The position numbers were made by a program, and so were the translations under genes. The notes beneath the pieces were generated by a model. It did no database searches. It saw only the letters and a program-made list of their open reading frames with translations, and was not told the DNA's origin. This document shows positions 1 through 9,363 of a DNA stretch of 64,000 bases, piece by piece. Within the stretch, counting starts at the first letter, position 1; each line of letters starts with the position of its first letter. Where the stretch lies: the NCBI RefSeq assembly GCF_050434145.1, contig NZ_JBNPVX010000003.1, positions 1-64,000 on the forward strand, written 5' to 3'. This DNA comes from JAISST01 sp050434145. Its GTDB lineage: Bacteria > Fusobacteriota > Fusobacteriia > Fusobacteriales > Fusobacteriaceae.

Positions 1-132
1 ATTATTATGAACTGAAGAAGAGAAAAATGATAGAATAATTTAATTGTTTGTCTGGTGTACTTTACAGTTTTTATAAAAGATGTTAATATTTTAGATATAA
101 TGTTAGTCATATTTGTTAAGGGGAGGAAAGTT

Positions 133-894
133 GTGGAAAAAGAATTGAAAGTACCAGCAATTTTAAAGGCAGATAAGATATTTACTTTTTTACACTATAA
201 TGAGAAGGCTACTCAAAGTAAGATTTCTCAAGAATTGGATATTCCCAAAGCTACTGTTAGCCGATTGCTTAGAGTATTGACAGAATTAAGATATTTGCAT
301 TTAGAAAAAAAAGAATATTCATTAGGGGAAAAGTTTTATTATTTTTCTAATAGATATGAAAAATATAATTTACTAAAAAATGTATCATATCCCTATTTAA
401 AAGAATTATCTTTGAAATTTAAAGAAACATTTAAGATAAGTGTATTGGATGAAAATGTAGTAAGAAGTATTGCAAGTGTTGAAAGTAGTGATGTATTAAA
501 AATATCTGTTTCTGAAAATGCAATTTTTCCATTACATGCAGGAGCAGCAAGTAAACTTTTAATATGTCAATTGGGGGGGCTAAAACTAAAGAGATTATTA
601 GAAGGTGGGTTATCTAAATACACAGATAATACTATTACTGATATGAGAGATTTGGAAGAGGAGTTACTTAAAATTAATATGAGAAAAATTTCTTATGATA
701 ATATGGAGCATTCTAATAGCATTAAAGCAGTGGCAGTTCCAATATATAACAAAAAAAATAAGATAGTAGCTGCTCTAAGTTGTCCTTGTTTTCCAGAGAA
801 AAATCTTGATGAAAAATTTGAAATAATGGTTGGTGATATGAAGAAAATTGCATTAAAAATAGAGAAAAGAATAGCTGATTTTGATAATAAATGA
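133..894 (+). CDS. IclR-family transcriptional regulator
   Basis: A 253-residue one-domain-plus-effector regulator. The N-terminal ~70 residues form a winged HTH (SKISQELDIPKATVSRLL is the HTH core) and the rest matches the IclR effector domain, with the typical LHAGAASKLLI segment. The frame stays open back to a GTG at 55, but I place the start at the GTG at 133 because AGGGGAGG lies about 7 bases before it and the resulting length (~250 aa) is usual for IclR. IclR proteins bind small carbon compounds and control nearby catabolic or uptake genes. The TAXI-TRAP operon 270 bp downstream on the same strand is the likely target, by inference. The ligand is unknown. Confidence 0.87.
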   Translation: MEKELKVPAILKADKIFTFLHYNEKATQSKISQELDIPKATVSRLLRVLTELRYLHLEKKEYSLGEKFYYFSNRYEKYNLLKNVSYPYLKELSLKFKETFKISVLDENVVRSIASVESSDVLKISVSENAIFPLHAGAASKLLICQLGGLKLKRLLEGGLSKYTDNTITDMRDLEEELLKINMRKISYDNMEHSNSIKAVAVPIYNKKNKIVAALSCPCFPEKNLDEKFEIMVGDMKKIALKIEKRIADFDNK

Positions 895-1095
895 TGAATT
901 AAAGGATTTTGGAAAGTTTTTATATATTATTTTGGGTTATGTTATAAAAGACTATTTTAATTGCATAGAGGGGATATCCCTTTTCATTAAAACAAGAAAA
1001 AAGCGTATAAAAATAAATGTTTCTGTTCTTTTTGATGATTGAATGTTATAAAAAAGTCTTTTTTTTTATTGATGAAAATAAAAAATAAGAAAATT

Positions 1096-1124
1096 TTGAC
1101 TTTAGCGAAAAGAAGTGGTAATAT
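1096..1124 (+). promoter_or_regulatory. Sigma-70 type promoter of the TRAP operon
   Basis: TTGACT (1096-1101), a 17-base spacer, and TAATAT (1119-1124). It lies about 40 bases before the first operon gene. A 10-bp perfect palindrome GGGATATCCC at 971-980 lies further upstream and could be an operator, but at more than 100 bp distance this is weak. Confidence 0.6.
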
Positions 1125-1166
1125 CTTAAAAATATAAAAAATAAATTTTATTTAGGAATATGATAT

Positions 1167-1646
1167 ATGAAATCAATGAAAGGTGTAAATAAAGTTTTTT
1201 TATTAGTGACTATTATAGGATATGGTTTATTAGCTTTTGGTAAGAGCACAAATCTTATTATAGAGAATCGTAAAAATCAGAAAGAATATATTTTTGTTAT
1301 ACCACAAGGAGAATTTACCTTAGGTTATGTTCATTCAGTAATGAAAACTAATGTAGAGGAAAATTTTGTTGTAAATAATGAAAAAATTACATTAAAGTCG
1401 ACAGTTTATCAATCTTATGGAGTTGGGTTGCCATTTCTTCCAGAAGAGGGGGACTTAGAAATAATAGATGGTAAGTTTGTGTTAAAAATAAACAGAGATT
1501 TTGAAAAAATTCATATGACTATATCCCCATTAGGAAATCACTATCTACGAATAGCTGGAAAAACATATCCTTTTAAAGAAATGTTTGGGGAAGAAACAGT
1601 TAAGATAACACTTAAAGTTAGTAAAAAAATTAATATAAAGTTTTAA
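1167..1646 (+). CDS. DUF1850 domain protein of a TAXI-TRAP operon
   Basis: A 159-residue protein with an N-terminal hydrophobic segment (residues ~8-25; signal or anchor). The conserved YVHSV motif followed by an acidic EENF segment and the YGVGLPFLPEEG segment match DUF1850. In many bacteria DUF1850 genes sit beside TAXI-type TRAP transporters, as here: the permease starts 45 bp downstream. The role is unproven; an accessory function in the periplasm or membrane is likely. An AGGAA ribosome site lies about 10 bases before the ATG. Confidence 0.82.
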   Translation: MKSMKGVNKVFLLVTIIGYGLLAFGKSTNLIIENRKNQKEYIFVIPQGEFTLGYVHSVMKTNVEENFVVNNEKITLKSTVYQSYGVGLPFLPEEGDLEIIDGKFVLKINRDFEKIHMTISPLGNHYLRIAGKTYPFKEMFGEETVKITLKVSKKINIKF

Positions 1647-1690
1647 AGAAAACTAGTAATGCTAAAATTAATCTAACTCTAGGAGGAATT

Positions 1691-3664
1691 ATGTCAAATG
1701 ATCTAAAGAAAAATCAACAGAATGTAATTGGAGAGGAAATCAATGTTGACGAACTGCTAGCGAAGTATGATAAAGGCTCGGATTATCGAGTATTATCTGG
1801 GGGACAAGGCATTTTTATATCAGGCCTTTTATTAGCTTTTACATTGTTCCAATTGTACTATTCTTTCGTACCTATTGATGCCCAGATAGCTAGGTCTATA
1901 CATCTGGCTTTTGGACTAAGTGCAGTATTTATCTTGTATCCAAGTTTTAGGTTTATGAGTAGGAGAAAGATGAATCCATTTGACTGCATATTGGCAATCT
2001 TGGCAGCTGGTTGTTGTCTGTATGGAGTTATATTTTATGAAGCTATTGTAAAAAGGGCTGGTTTAGTAAATACTACAGATATGATAGTAGGAAGTGTTGC
2101 TATTTTGCTTGTGTTGGAAGCTGCAAGGAGAGTAATTGGGTTACCAATGGTATTAGTTTCGCTAGTATTCGTTCTATATGCATTGTTTGGTAGAAGCATT
2201 CCAGGTCCTCTAAGTCATAGAGGGGTAAAAATTGATTCTTTAGTACAACATTTATTTTTTACTACAGAAGGAATTTTAGGACTTCCAATAGGGGTATCAT
2301 CAACATTTATCTTTCTATTTTTACTTTTTGGTGCTTATTTAGAAAAAACAGGAATGGGAGAATTTTTTATAGATTTGGCTAATGGTGTGGCAGGAAGCTC
2401 ACCAGGTGGTCCAGCAAAAGTTGCTGTAATATCAAGTGCATGTATGGGAACATTATCAGGGAGTTCTGTTGCCAATGTAGTTGGGACAGGTAGTTTTACA
2501 ATTCCAATGATGAAGAGACTTGGATATAAGGCTGAGTTTGCTGGAGCTGTGGAAGCTACAGCATCTACTGGGGGTCAATTAATGCCACCAATAATGGGAG
2601 CAGCTGCATTTTTACTTGCAGAAATAACTGGTACTCCTTATTCAAAAGTTGTATTGGCTGCTTGTATACCTGCAATACTATATTATCTTGGAGTTTATGC
2701 TGGCGTTCATTTTGAAGCAAAAAAATTAGGATTAAAAGGACTCAAAAAAGATGAAATTCCTAGTGTGAAACATGTATTGTCAACAAAAGGGCAGTTGATA
2801 ATACCAATAATAGTAGTGGTTTGGTTATTGGTAAGAGGTTTTTCTCCTACTAGAGCAGCTTTAGGAGCGATTGTATCTACAATTATTTGTGCAGCAATAA
2901 GAAAAGAGACAAGGCTTACACCAGTTGATATAGTAAATGGAATGGTTCAAGGTGCAAAAAATGCTCTTACAGTGGTGGCAGCTTGTGCTTGTGCAGGGAT
3001 AATTACTGGGGTTGTTACTAAGACTGGTCTTGGTCTAAAGATGGGCTCAGTACTTGTAAGCATAGCTAATGGAAATCTGCTGTTAACACTGATATTTACA
3101 ATGATAACTTCACTTATCTTAGGAATAGGGGTACCTACTACAGCAAATTATGTTATTACTTCTACAATAGCAGCACCAGCAATATTGATGATATTAGGCC
3201 CTAATGGAAAACCAGCAGTACCAGTATTAGCAGCACATTTATTTGTATTTTATTTCGGTATAATTGCTGATGTAACTCCACCTGTGTGCTTGGCAGCAGT
3301 AGCAGCAGCAGGAGTGGCTAAATCTGAACCTATGAAAACTGGACTACAGGCAACTAGATTGGCAATAGCAGCTTTTTTGATACCATATATATTTGTTTTA
3401 TCACCAGAGTTAATATTTATTAATCCAACTTGGATGATAGTTCCAAAAGTTATCAGTGCATTATTAGGAATAGTGTGTGTGGCAGTGTCTCTTACAGGTT
3501 TCTTTAAGGTAAATATGACTATCATAGAGCGTTTGATGTTATTACTAGCTGGTCTTTTGACCATCCATCAAGGATATTTTACAGATGCAATTGGTATTGC
3601 TTTATTAGCAGTAGTTTGGGTATTACAAACAAAAAAAGAAAAACAAAATATGGCTATAGTTTAG
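1691..3664 (+). CDS. TAXI-type TRAP transporter fused permease
   Basis: A 657-residue polytopic membrane protein that fuses the small (DctQ-like, 4 TM) and large (DctM-like, ~12 TM) TRAP permease subunits, as is usual for TAXI-type systems. Recognisable parts are the conserved large-subunit region around residues 230-300 (GTLSGSSVANVVGTGSFTIP, then the ASTGGQLMPPIMG motif) and a second matching half near residues 480-490 (LGIGVPTTANYV). TRAP transporters use a sodium or proton gradient plus a periplasmic binding protein. AGGAGG lies 8 bases before the ATG. The binding protein follows 58 bp downstream. Confidence 0.95.
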   Translation: MSNDLKKNQQNVIGEEINVDELLAKYDKGSDYRVLSGGQGIFISGLLLAFTLFQLYYSFVPIDAQIARSIHLAFGLSAVFILYPSFRFMSRRKMNPFDCILAILAAGCCLYGVIFYEAIVKRAGLVNTTDMIVGSVAILLVLEAARRVIGLPMVLVSLVFVLYALFGRSIPGPLSHRGVKIDSLVQHLFFTTEGILGLPIGVSSTFIFLFLLFGAYLEKTGMGEFFIDLANGVAGSSPGGPAKVAVISSACMGTLSGSSVANVVGTGSFTIPMMKRLGYKAEFAGAVEATASTGGQLMPPIMGAAAFLLAEITGTPYSKVVLAACIPAILYYLGVYAGVHFEAKKLGLKGLKKDEIPSVKHVLSTKGQLIIPIIVVVWLLVRGFSPTRAALGAIVSTIICAAIRKETRLTPVDIVNGMVQGAKNALTVVAACACAGIITGVVTKTGLGLKMGSVLVSIANGNLLLTLIFTMITSLILGIGVPTTANYVITSTIAAPAILMILGPNGKPAVPVLAAHLFVFYFGIIADVTPPVCLAAVAAAGVAKSEPMKTGLQATRLAIAAFLIPYIFVLSPELIFINPTWMIVPKVISALLGIVCVAVSLTGFFKVNMTIIERLMLLLAGLLTIHQGYFTDAIGIALLAVVWVLQTKKEKQNMAIV

Positions 3665-3722
3665 AACAAACCTAAAAAGGCTTCAATAAAAATTGAAAAT
3701 ATAAATAAAATGGAGGTAATGT

Positions 3723-4649
3723 ATGAAAAAAATAATTTCTTTACTAGCTGTATTACTTACGAGTGCATTGTTTGGTACTACTTATATTAACATAGGAACT
3801 GGTGGAACTGCAGGAACTTATTATCCTTTGGGTGGGGCATTTGCTGAAATATGGAATACTCAAATAAAAGGTGTAAATGCAACTGCTGAATCTACAGGTG
3901 CATCTGTTGCTAATGTAAATATGATGCAAAAAGGTGATATTGAAGTAGCTATAATCCAAAATGATGTTGCTTCTTATGCTGAAAAAGGAGTAGAATTGTT
4001 TGAAAAGAAAGTAGATACAATTAGAGGAATGGCATGTCTTTATTCTGAACCATTGCAATGTATAACTACTGATCCTAACATTAAATCTATTGCAGATCTT
4101 AAGGGTAAAAATGTAGCTGTTGGAGCAATAGGAAGCGGAACTAATGCTAATGTAAATCAAGTGTTAGAAGCAGCTGGTATAGGAAAAAATGACTATAAAG
4201 CTCAATACTTATCATTTGCTGAAGCAGCGAATGGTCTTAGAGATGGTCAAGTAGATGCAGCATTTATAGTTGCAGGTGTACCTACTTCTGCTGTGGTAGA
4301 TTTGGCAACTCAAAAAAATGTAAGAGTTGTTCCTATTGATGGAGATTTGGCAAAAGCATTAAAAGAAAAATATTCTTATTATACAGATTTTCCAATAGCT
4401 GGTGGTACTTATAGTACTCAAAAAGAAGATGTAATGACTTTGACAGTAAAATCTATGTTAATAGTTAGCTCTAAAGTAAGCGATGAAATGGTCTATAATA
4501 TGTTAAAAACTATGTATGATGGTACCGATAGAATAAAAGCAGCTCATTCTGTAGGTGCATTTATAACAGCAGAATCTGCATTACAAGGTATGAGTATTGA
4601 ACTTCATCCAGGAGCAAAAAAATACTTTGATGAGAAAGGAATAAAATAA
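3723..4649 (+). CDS. TAXI-family TRAP substrate-binding protein
   Basis: A 308-residue secreted binding protein with an N-terminal signal peptide (residues 1-18, MKKIISLLAVLL...). The mature N-terminus carries the family signature GTGGTAGTYYPLGG, followed by the ADLKGKNVAVGAIGSGT region typical of TAXI proteins. It captures a small acid or amino acid in the periplasm and delivers it to the permease encoded just upstream. The family includes glutamate/2-oxoglutarate binders, but specificity cannot be read here. A terminator closes the operon 20 bp after the stop. Confidence 0.95.
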   Translation: MKKIISLLAVLLTSALFGTTYINIGTGGTAGTYYPLGGAFAEIWNTQIKGVNATAESTGASVANVNMMQKGDIEVAIIQNDVASYAEKGVELFEKKVDTIRGMACLYSEPLQCITTDPNIKSIADLKGKNVAVGAIGSGTNANVNQVLEAAGIGKNDYKAQYLSFAEAANGLRDGQVDAAFIVAGVPTSAVVDLATQKNVRVVPIDGDLAKALKEKYSYYTDFPIAGGTYSTQKEDVMTLTVKSMLIVSSKVSDEMVYNMLKTMYDGTDRIKAAHSVGAFITAESALQGMSIELHPGAKKYFDEKGIK

Positions 4650-4668
4650 AAATTTAGAAAGAGGAATA

Positions 4669-4700
4669 AGGTAACCTAAGATAGTTTAGGTTGCCTTTTT
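4669..4700 (+). terminator. Intrinsic terminator of the TRAP operon
   Basis: An 11-bp stem (AGGTAACCTAA with TTAGGTTGCCT, one G-U pair), a 6-base loop, then a T run. The 311 bases between it and the next gene hold nothing I can name apart from the ribosome site of that gene. Confidence 0.85.
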
Positions 4701-5011
4701 GATTATTGTTTTTAATATTTATCATTATAAAAAAATTATATAAACTATATTCATATTATTCTAGTCTAAAAAATAATCTGCAATAATCATAAAAAATTGT
4801 AGTTAGTTATGAAATGCAAATTGATTTATTATTTCTTGAGAATAATTAGTGATATTATTAACTCTTCCAAGATTTGGAATGAAATTTCAAAAATATTTGG
4901 GTGAAGTGAGGCTGGATGAAAAGGAGAGTTAAGAAATGGATAAAAGTTTGAATTTGAGAAACTAAAAAGAGTTTTGTAACAGCTTATAAAAAGAATACTT
5001 TAGGAGGTATT

Positions 5012-7033
5012 ATGAAATTAAAAACTTTTTTAATGCTATCAAGTATAATATTAGGAGGTGTTGGGAGTATGGGCGCAGAAGTAACAAAAAAACCAGATAT
5101 TCCTATTAAAAAAGTGACTATTTATTCATCTGGAGTAGGTTATTTTGAACATAATGGAACAGTTGAGAATTCTCTAAAATTAGCATTACCATTTGAAAAA
5201 AAAGCTTTGAATGATGTATTAAAGTCAATTACAATTTATGATCCTAATACTAAATCTCCAAGAATTAGTTATCCTTCTGAAGAAACAGTGAGGAGAACTT
5301 TGGAAAGTTTGAGTGTGAATTTAGGTGATAATCCATCTATTGAAATGATATTGAATTCATTAAGAGGAGCGGAGATCAGAATATTAGCTCCTGATGAAAT
5401 TACTGGAAAAATCATTGGAGCGCAGATAAAGAAAACAAAAGCAGGAGATAATGTGGTGGAAGAATCCATTTTATCAATATTGAGTAATGGTCAGATCCAA
5501 GTGGTAAAAACTAATGAAATTGTATCTTATAGTTTTATGGATGCAAAGATTACTGAAGATATGAATAGAGCATTAGAACTTATACTTAATTCTAAAAATG
5601 AAAATATAAAAAATATTAATATTCACTTATCTGGTGACAAAAAAAGAGACATTGAGATAAGTTATGTAATGGCAAGTCCTATATGGAAAGCTACTTATAG
5701 ATTTGATCTAGGGCAAGAAAAACCTTATTTACAAGGATGGGCAATTGTTGATAATGTGGGGGAAATGGATTGGACTAATGTTGAATTATCATTGGTTACA
5801 GGGAAACCAGTGTCATTTATTCAAGAATTATATACTCCTTATCACCTTACTAGGCCAACACTTCCTTTGTCCATAGCAGGGTTTGCAGATGCTAAAATTT
5901 ATGAAAGTGGTTATGAAAGTCATGATATGGTGGAAGAACAGGAGATTGCAGAGTATGCTCCAAGGAAAATGGCAGCTGGCATGTCGTATCTTGGATTATC
6001 CAAAGAAGTTGCAAATGATCGTATATCTATGAGTGATATAAAAGGTGCCAATACTAAAAATGCAGGAGAGTTATTTGTGTTTACTGCGCCAGAACCAGTT
6101 ACCCTTGAAAGGCAACAAAGTGCAATGATACCTTTAGTGCAAACTAATTTTGAAGCAACTAAAGTGTCTATATTTGATGGAAGAAATATTAGACAAGGTG
6201 TTAGTGCTAATCCTGCACTTGGAGTAAAATTTAAAAATAATTCAGGTATGAAATTACCTGCAGGTCCAATTACTGTATATGATGATGGAACCTATGTTGG
6301 TGATGCACTTCTTGAATTTTTACCTGAAAATGAGACACGAATGGTGTCTTATGGTGATGATTTATCAGTTACAGGGTCAGTAGCATTCTCAAGAAATGTT
6401 AATGTAGATTTCATTACTGTTGTTAAAGGAACTCTGAATATTAATACAAAAGATATATATGAGAGAGTATATAAATTGAAAAATATTGGAAATAAAAATA
6501 AAAATATAATATTAGAGCATCCTATTACAAGAAATTCAAAATTAATATTACCAGAAAAATTTTCTGAAAAAACTGATTCAGTCTATCGTTTTGAAATGCA
6601 AATAGATGCAACTAAAGAGATAGAGTTTTCTGTAAAAGAAGAAGTACCATTGTTAACATCAATATCAATATTGGATTTGAATATAGAATCACTATTAAGT
6701 TATTCTACAAGTGGAGAGATCCCAGAAAAGGTCAAAGAAATGTTTAAGAGGGCAAGTGAAGTTTATACAGAAATACAAACTACAAATGACAAAATTGATG
6801 AATTCATAAATAGTCGTGAGTCAAAAGTAGAAGAACAAGAAAGAATCAGAGCTAATATAGATGCAGTGAAAAGTGACTCTGTGCAAGGAAAAGAATATAT
6901 TAAAAAATTAACAAGTATAGATAAAGAAATAGAAGGATTAGATAAGAATATAGTTGATACTAAAAATAAACTAGACAAATTGAGAGTTGGATATAATGAT
7001 TATGTTAAATCGTTGAACTGGGAAGGGAAATAA
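5012..7033 (+). CDS. DUF4139 domain-containing secreted protein (copy 1)
   Basis: A 673-residue protein with a signal peptide (residues 1-~21, ending SMGAE). The N-terminal region has the family pattern KKVTIYSSGVGYFEH and LNDVLKSI. The central/C-terminal DUF4139 part includes SPIWKATYRFDL and the YLQGWAIVDNVGEMDW motif. The last ~110 residues are predicted coiled coil (heptads rich in K/E/I). These are envelope-associated proteins related to the mucoidy-inhibitor A family, with unknown biochemistry. AGGAGGT lies 4 bases before the ATG. A close paralogue follows directly, so this is a tandem duplication. Confidence 0.88.
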   Translation: MKLKTFLMLSSIILGGVGSMGAEVTKKPDIPIKKVTIYSSGVGYFEHNGTVENSLKLALPFEKKALNDVLKSITIYDPNTKSPRISYPSEETVRRTLESLSVNLGDNPSIEMILNSLRGAEIRILAPDEITGKIIGAQIKKTKAGDNVVEESILSILSNGQIQVVKTNEIVSYSFMDAKITEDMNRALELILNSKNENIKNINIHLSGDKKRDIEISYVMASPIWKATYRFDLGQEKPYLQGWAIVDNVGEMDWTNVELSLVTGKPVSFIQELYTPYHLTRPTLPLSIAGFADAKIYESGYESHDMVEEQEIAEYAPRKMAAGMSYLGLSKEVANDRISMSDIKGANTKNAGELFVFTAPEPVTLERQQSAMIPLVQTNFEATKVSIFDGRNIRQGVSANPALGVKFKNNSGMKLPAGPITVYDDGTYVGDALLEFLPENETRMVSYGDDLSVTGSVAFSRNVNVDFITVVKGTLNINTKDIYERVYKLKNIGNKNKNIILEHPITRNSKLILPEKFSEKTDSVYRFEMQIDATKEIEFSVKEEVPLLTSISILDLNIESLLSYSTSGEIPEKVKEMFKRASEVYTEIQTTNDKIDEFINSRESKVEEQERIRANIDAVKSDSVQGKEYIKKLTSIDKEIEGLDKNIVDTKNKLDKLRVGYNDYVKSLNWEGK

Positions 7034-7107
7034 AGACTAGATAATTTGTGAAGTATGAAGTAAGAGAAAACTTTAAAGAAACAGCAATAAAATATAAATA
7101 TGAAAAA

Positions 7108-7166
7108 CAGAAGATTATCTTTCTTCTGATTTCAGTTTATATTAGAATCTAATATAGACTAAAATC
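7108..7166 (+). promoter_or_regulatory. Two adjoining hairpins in the leader of DUF4139 copy 2
   Basis: The first hairpin is a perfect 7-bp stem CAGAAGA/TCTTCTG (7108-7128). The second (7128-7166) is an 18-bp stem with one C-A mismatch, one G-U pair and a 3-base loop. No T run follows on either strand, so this is not a standard terminator. It may be an RNA processing or stability element between the two paralogues. There is no known match. Confidence 0.45.
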
Positions 7167-7227
7167 AAATTATATGAGTCTAAAAGGTAGTATATTATAA
7201 TTGAAGAAGAGAGATTTAGGAGGTATT

Positions 7228-9279
7228 ATGAAATTAAAATTTTCATTATTACTAGTAAACTTGGCATTGATGCAGGTATCTGTATTTGGTACAGATAATA
7301 TAAAAAATATAGATATTCCAGTGAAGAAGGTTACTATTTATTCATCAGGAGTAGGCTATTTTGAACATAGAGGCATGGTAGATGGGTCATCAAAAATTTC
7401 TCTTCCATTTGAAAAAAAAGTCTTAAATGATGTATTAAAGTCTATTTCTATACATGACTCCAATACAAGTTCACCTACAATTAATTATTCATCTGAAGAG
7501 ACATTAAAAAGGACTTTGTCGAGCTTAAGTATTGATTTAGGAAGTAATCCATCTATGGTTGAAATACTAAATTCTCTAAGAGGGTATGAAATAAAAATTT
7601 TTGTACCAGAAGAAATTGTTGGAAAAATTATTGGAGCTCAAACAGAAAATATAAAAGTGAATGGTGAGGTTGTAAAAGAATCAACTTTATCCATTTTGAC
7701 AAATGGTAATATCAAGGTAATAAAAACAAATGAGATTAAAGAGTATTCATTTGTTGATCCTAAAATAACTACTGATATGAATAAAGCATTGAATCTTATA
7801 TTAAATTTTAAAAATGAAAATATAAAAAAGATATATGTTAATTTAACAAAAGGTCAGAAACGCGAAGTTGAGTTAAATTATGTAATAGCGACTCCTGTAT
7901 GGAAAGCTACTTATAGATTTGATCTTGGACAAGAAAAACCTTATTTACAAGGATGGGCAATTGTTGATAATGTAGGAGAAATGGATTGGGATAATGTAGA
8001 ATTATCATTGGTAACAGGGAGACCTGTATCTTTTATACAAAATCTCTATGCCCCATATCATACAAGACGTCCGATACTTCCTTTGTCTATTGCAGGATAT
8101 GCCCAAGCTAAAGTTTATGAAAGTGGCAGTGAATTTCAGTTTAATGGGGTATATCAATTTGGCAAAGATTCCATTGATAATGACTTTATAAAAAATATTG
8201 ACTTAAAAATAGTTCCAGATGTTGGATATAATTGGAAAGGAAAAGGGCAAGATATAGGGATTTCATATGAACGTTCGACTTCAACTCCTGAAACAGTTGT
8301 AAGATCAGCAGGGGATTTGTTTGTATTTACAGCTCCTAAGCTAATTACTGTAGAGAGACAACAAAGCATAATGATACCTTTGGTGCAAACTAATTTTGAG
8401 GCCACTAAAGTGTCTGTATTTGATGGAAAAAATATGGAACAAAATGTAATTACAAACCCTGCTCTTGGAGTAAAGTTTAAAAATAATTCAGGAATGAAAT
8501 TACCAGCAGGTCCTATTACAGTATATGATGCTGATATTTATGTAGGAGATGCACTTCTTGAGTTTTTACCTGAAAATGAAACTAGAATGATATCTTATGG
8601 TGATGATCTTTCTTTGACTGGAATTATATCTAATGTGGTAAAGGAAAATATAGACTATGTCACTATAAATAATGGCGAATTAATAATTATGAATAAAGTA
8701 ATATATGAAAAAACTTATAACTTAAAAAATAATAGTGCTGAAAAGAAAGATATTATGATAGAGCATCCTATTAATAAAAATGCTAAGCTGTTGGAACCAA
8801 TAAATTATGCTGAAAAAACAGGAAGCATTTATAGATTTGAAATTGTGATTGGTGAAAATGAAGAGAGAAAATTTATTGTAAAAGAAGAAATGATAAGAGA
8901 AGAAAAAAAAGTTATATCTAATTTTGATAACAAGACATTTATTAGTTATTCAACCAATAAAGAAATTCCAATGAAAATCCAAGATGCGCTGAAAAAAGCT
9001 AGTGAATATCAGAGTGAAATAAATAAAATGGATGCAACTATTAATCAAAATAAAGATATGCGAGTATTAAAATTGGAAGAACAAGATAGAATAAGAAAAA
9101 ATATTAATACAATAAAAAGTAACTCTGTACAGGGTAAAGAATATATAAAGAAACTAATTGTTTTAGATGATGAAATAGAGGAAATTGATAAAAAAGTAAT
9201 TGATGGCAAAAAAAAATTAGAACAATTAAGAATAGAGTATAATAATTACATTCAGTCATTGAATTTGAATGAGAAATAG
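7228..9279 (+). CDS. DUF4139 domain-containing secreted protein (copy 2)
   Basis: A 683-residue paralogue of the preceding gene with the same layout: signal peptide, VKKVTIYSSGVGYFEH, LNDVLKSI, TPVWKATYRFDL, YLQGWAIVDNVGEMDW and a C-terminal coiled coil. It differs most in a loop around residues 310-360, where the sequences and lengths diverge. The frame is open to a TTG at 7201, but the ATG at 7228 has AGGAGGT 4 bases before it, and the stretch from this ribosome site into the first codons is nearly identical to that of copy 1. This supports the start and shows that the duplication included the translation signal. The HTH-array gene begins 84 bp downstream, possibly co-transcribed. Confidence 0.88.
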   Translation: MKLKFSLLLVNLALMQVSVFGTDNIKNIDIPVKKVTIYSSGVGYFEHRGMVDGSSKISLPFEKKVLNDVLKSISIHDSNTSSPTINYSSEETLKRTLSSLSIDLGSNPSMVEILNSLRGYEIKIFVPEEIVGKIIGAQTENIKVNGEVVKESTLSILTNGNIKVIKTNEIKEYSFVDPKITTDMNKALNLILNFKNENIKKIYVNLTKGQKREVELNYVIATPVWKATYRFDLGQEKPYLQGWAIVDNVGEMDWDNVELSLVTGRPVSFIQNLYAPYHTRRPILPLSIAGYAQAKVYESGSEFQFNGVYQFGKDSIDNDFIKNIDLKIVPDVGYNWKGKGQDIGISYERSTSTPETVVRSAGDLFVFTAPKLITVERQQSIMIPLVQTNFEATKVSVFDGKNMEQNVITNPALGVKFKNNSGMKLPAGPITVYDADIYVGDALLEFLPENETRMISYGDDLSLTGIISNVVKENIDYVTINNGELIIMNKVIYEKTYNLKNNSAEKKDIMIEHPINKNAKLLEPINYAEKTGSIYRFEIVIGENEERKFIVKEEMIREEKKVISNFDNKTFISYSTNKEIPMKIQDALKKASEYQSEINKMDATINQNKDMRVLKLEEQDRIRKNINTIKSNSVQGKEYIKKLIVLDDEIEEIDKKVIDGKKKLEQLRIEYNNYIQSLNLNEK

Positions 9280-9363
9280 AATAGAGACTTAAAAATATAC
9301 AAGACCAAAGCTTATGAAGGTAGTTATTTAAAGAATTGAAAATAATTATATATAGGTGTGATT

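Noticed and set aside
971..980. Perfect palindrome GGGATATCCC as IclR operator
   Set aside because: It is more than 110 bp upstream of the promoter's -35 box and too short to judge; kept only as a note.
3250..3564. Minus-strand frame of 104 codons
   Set aside because: Antisense shadow of the TRAP permease gene.
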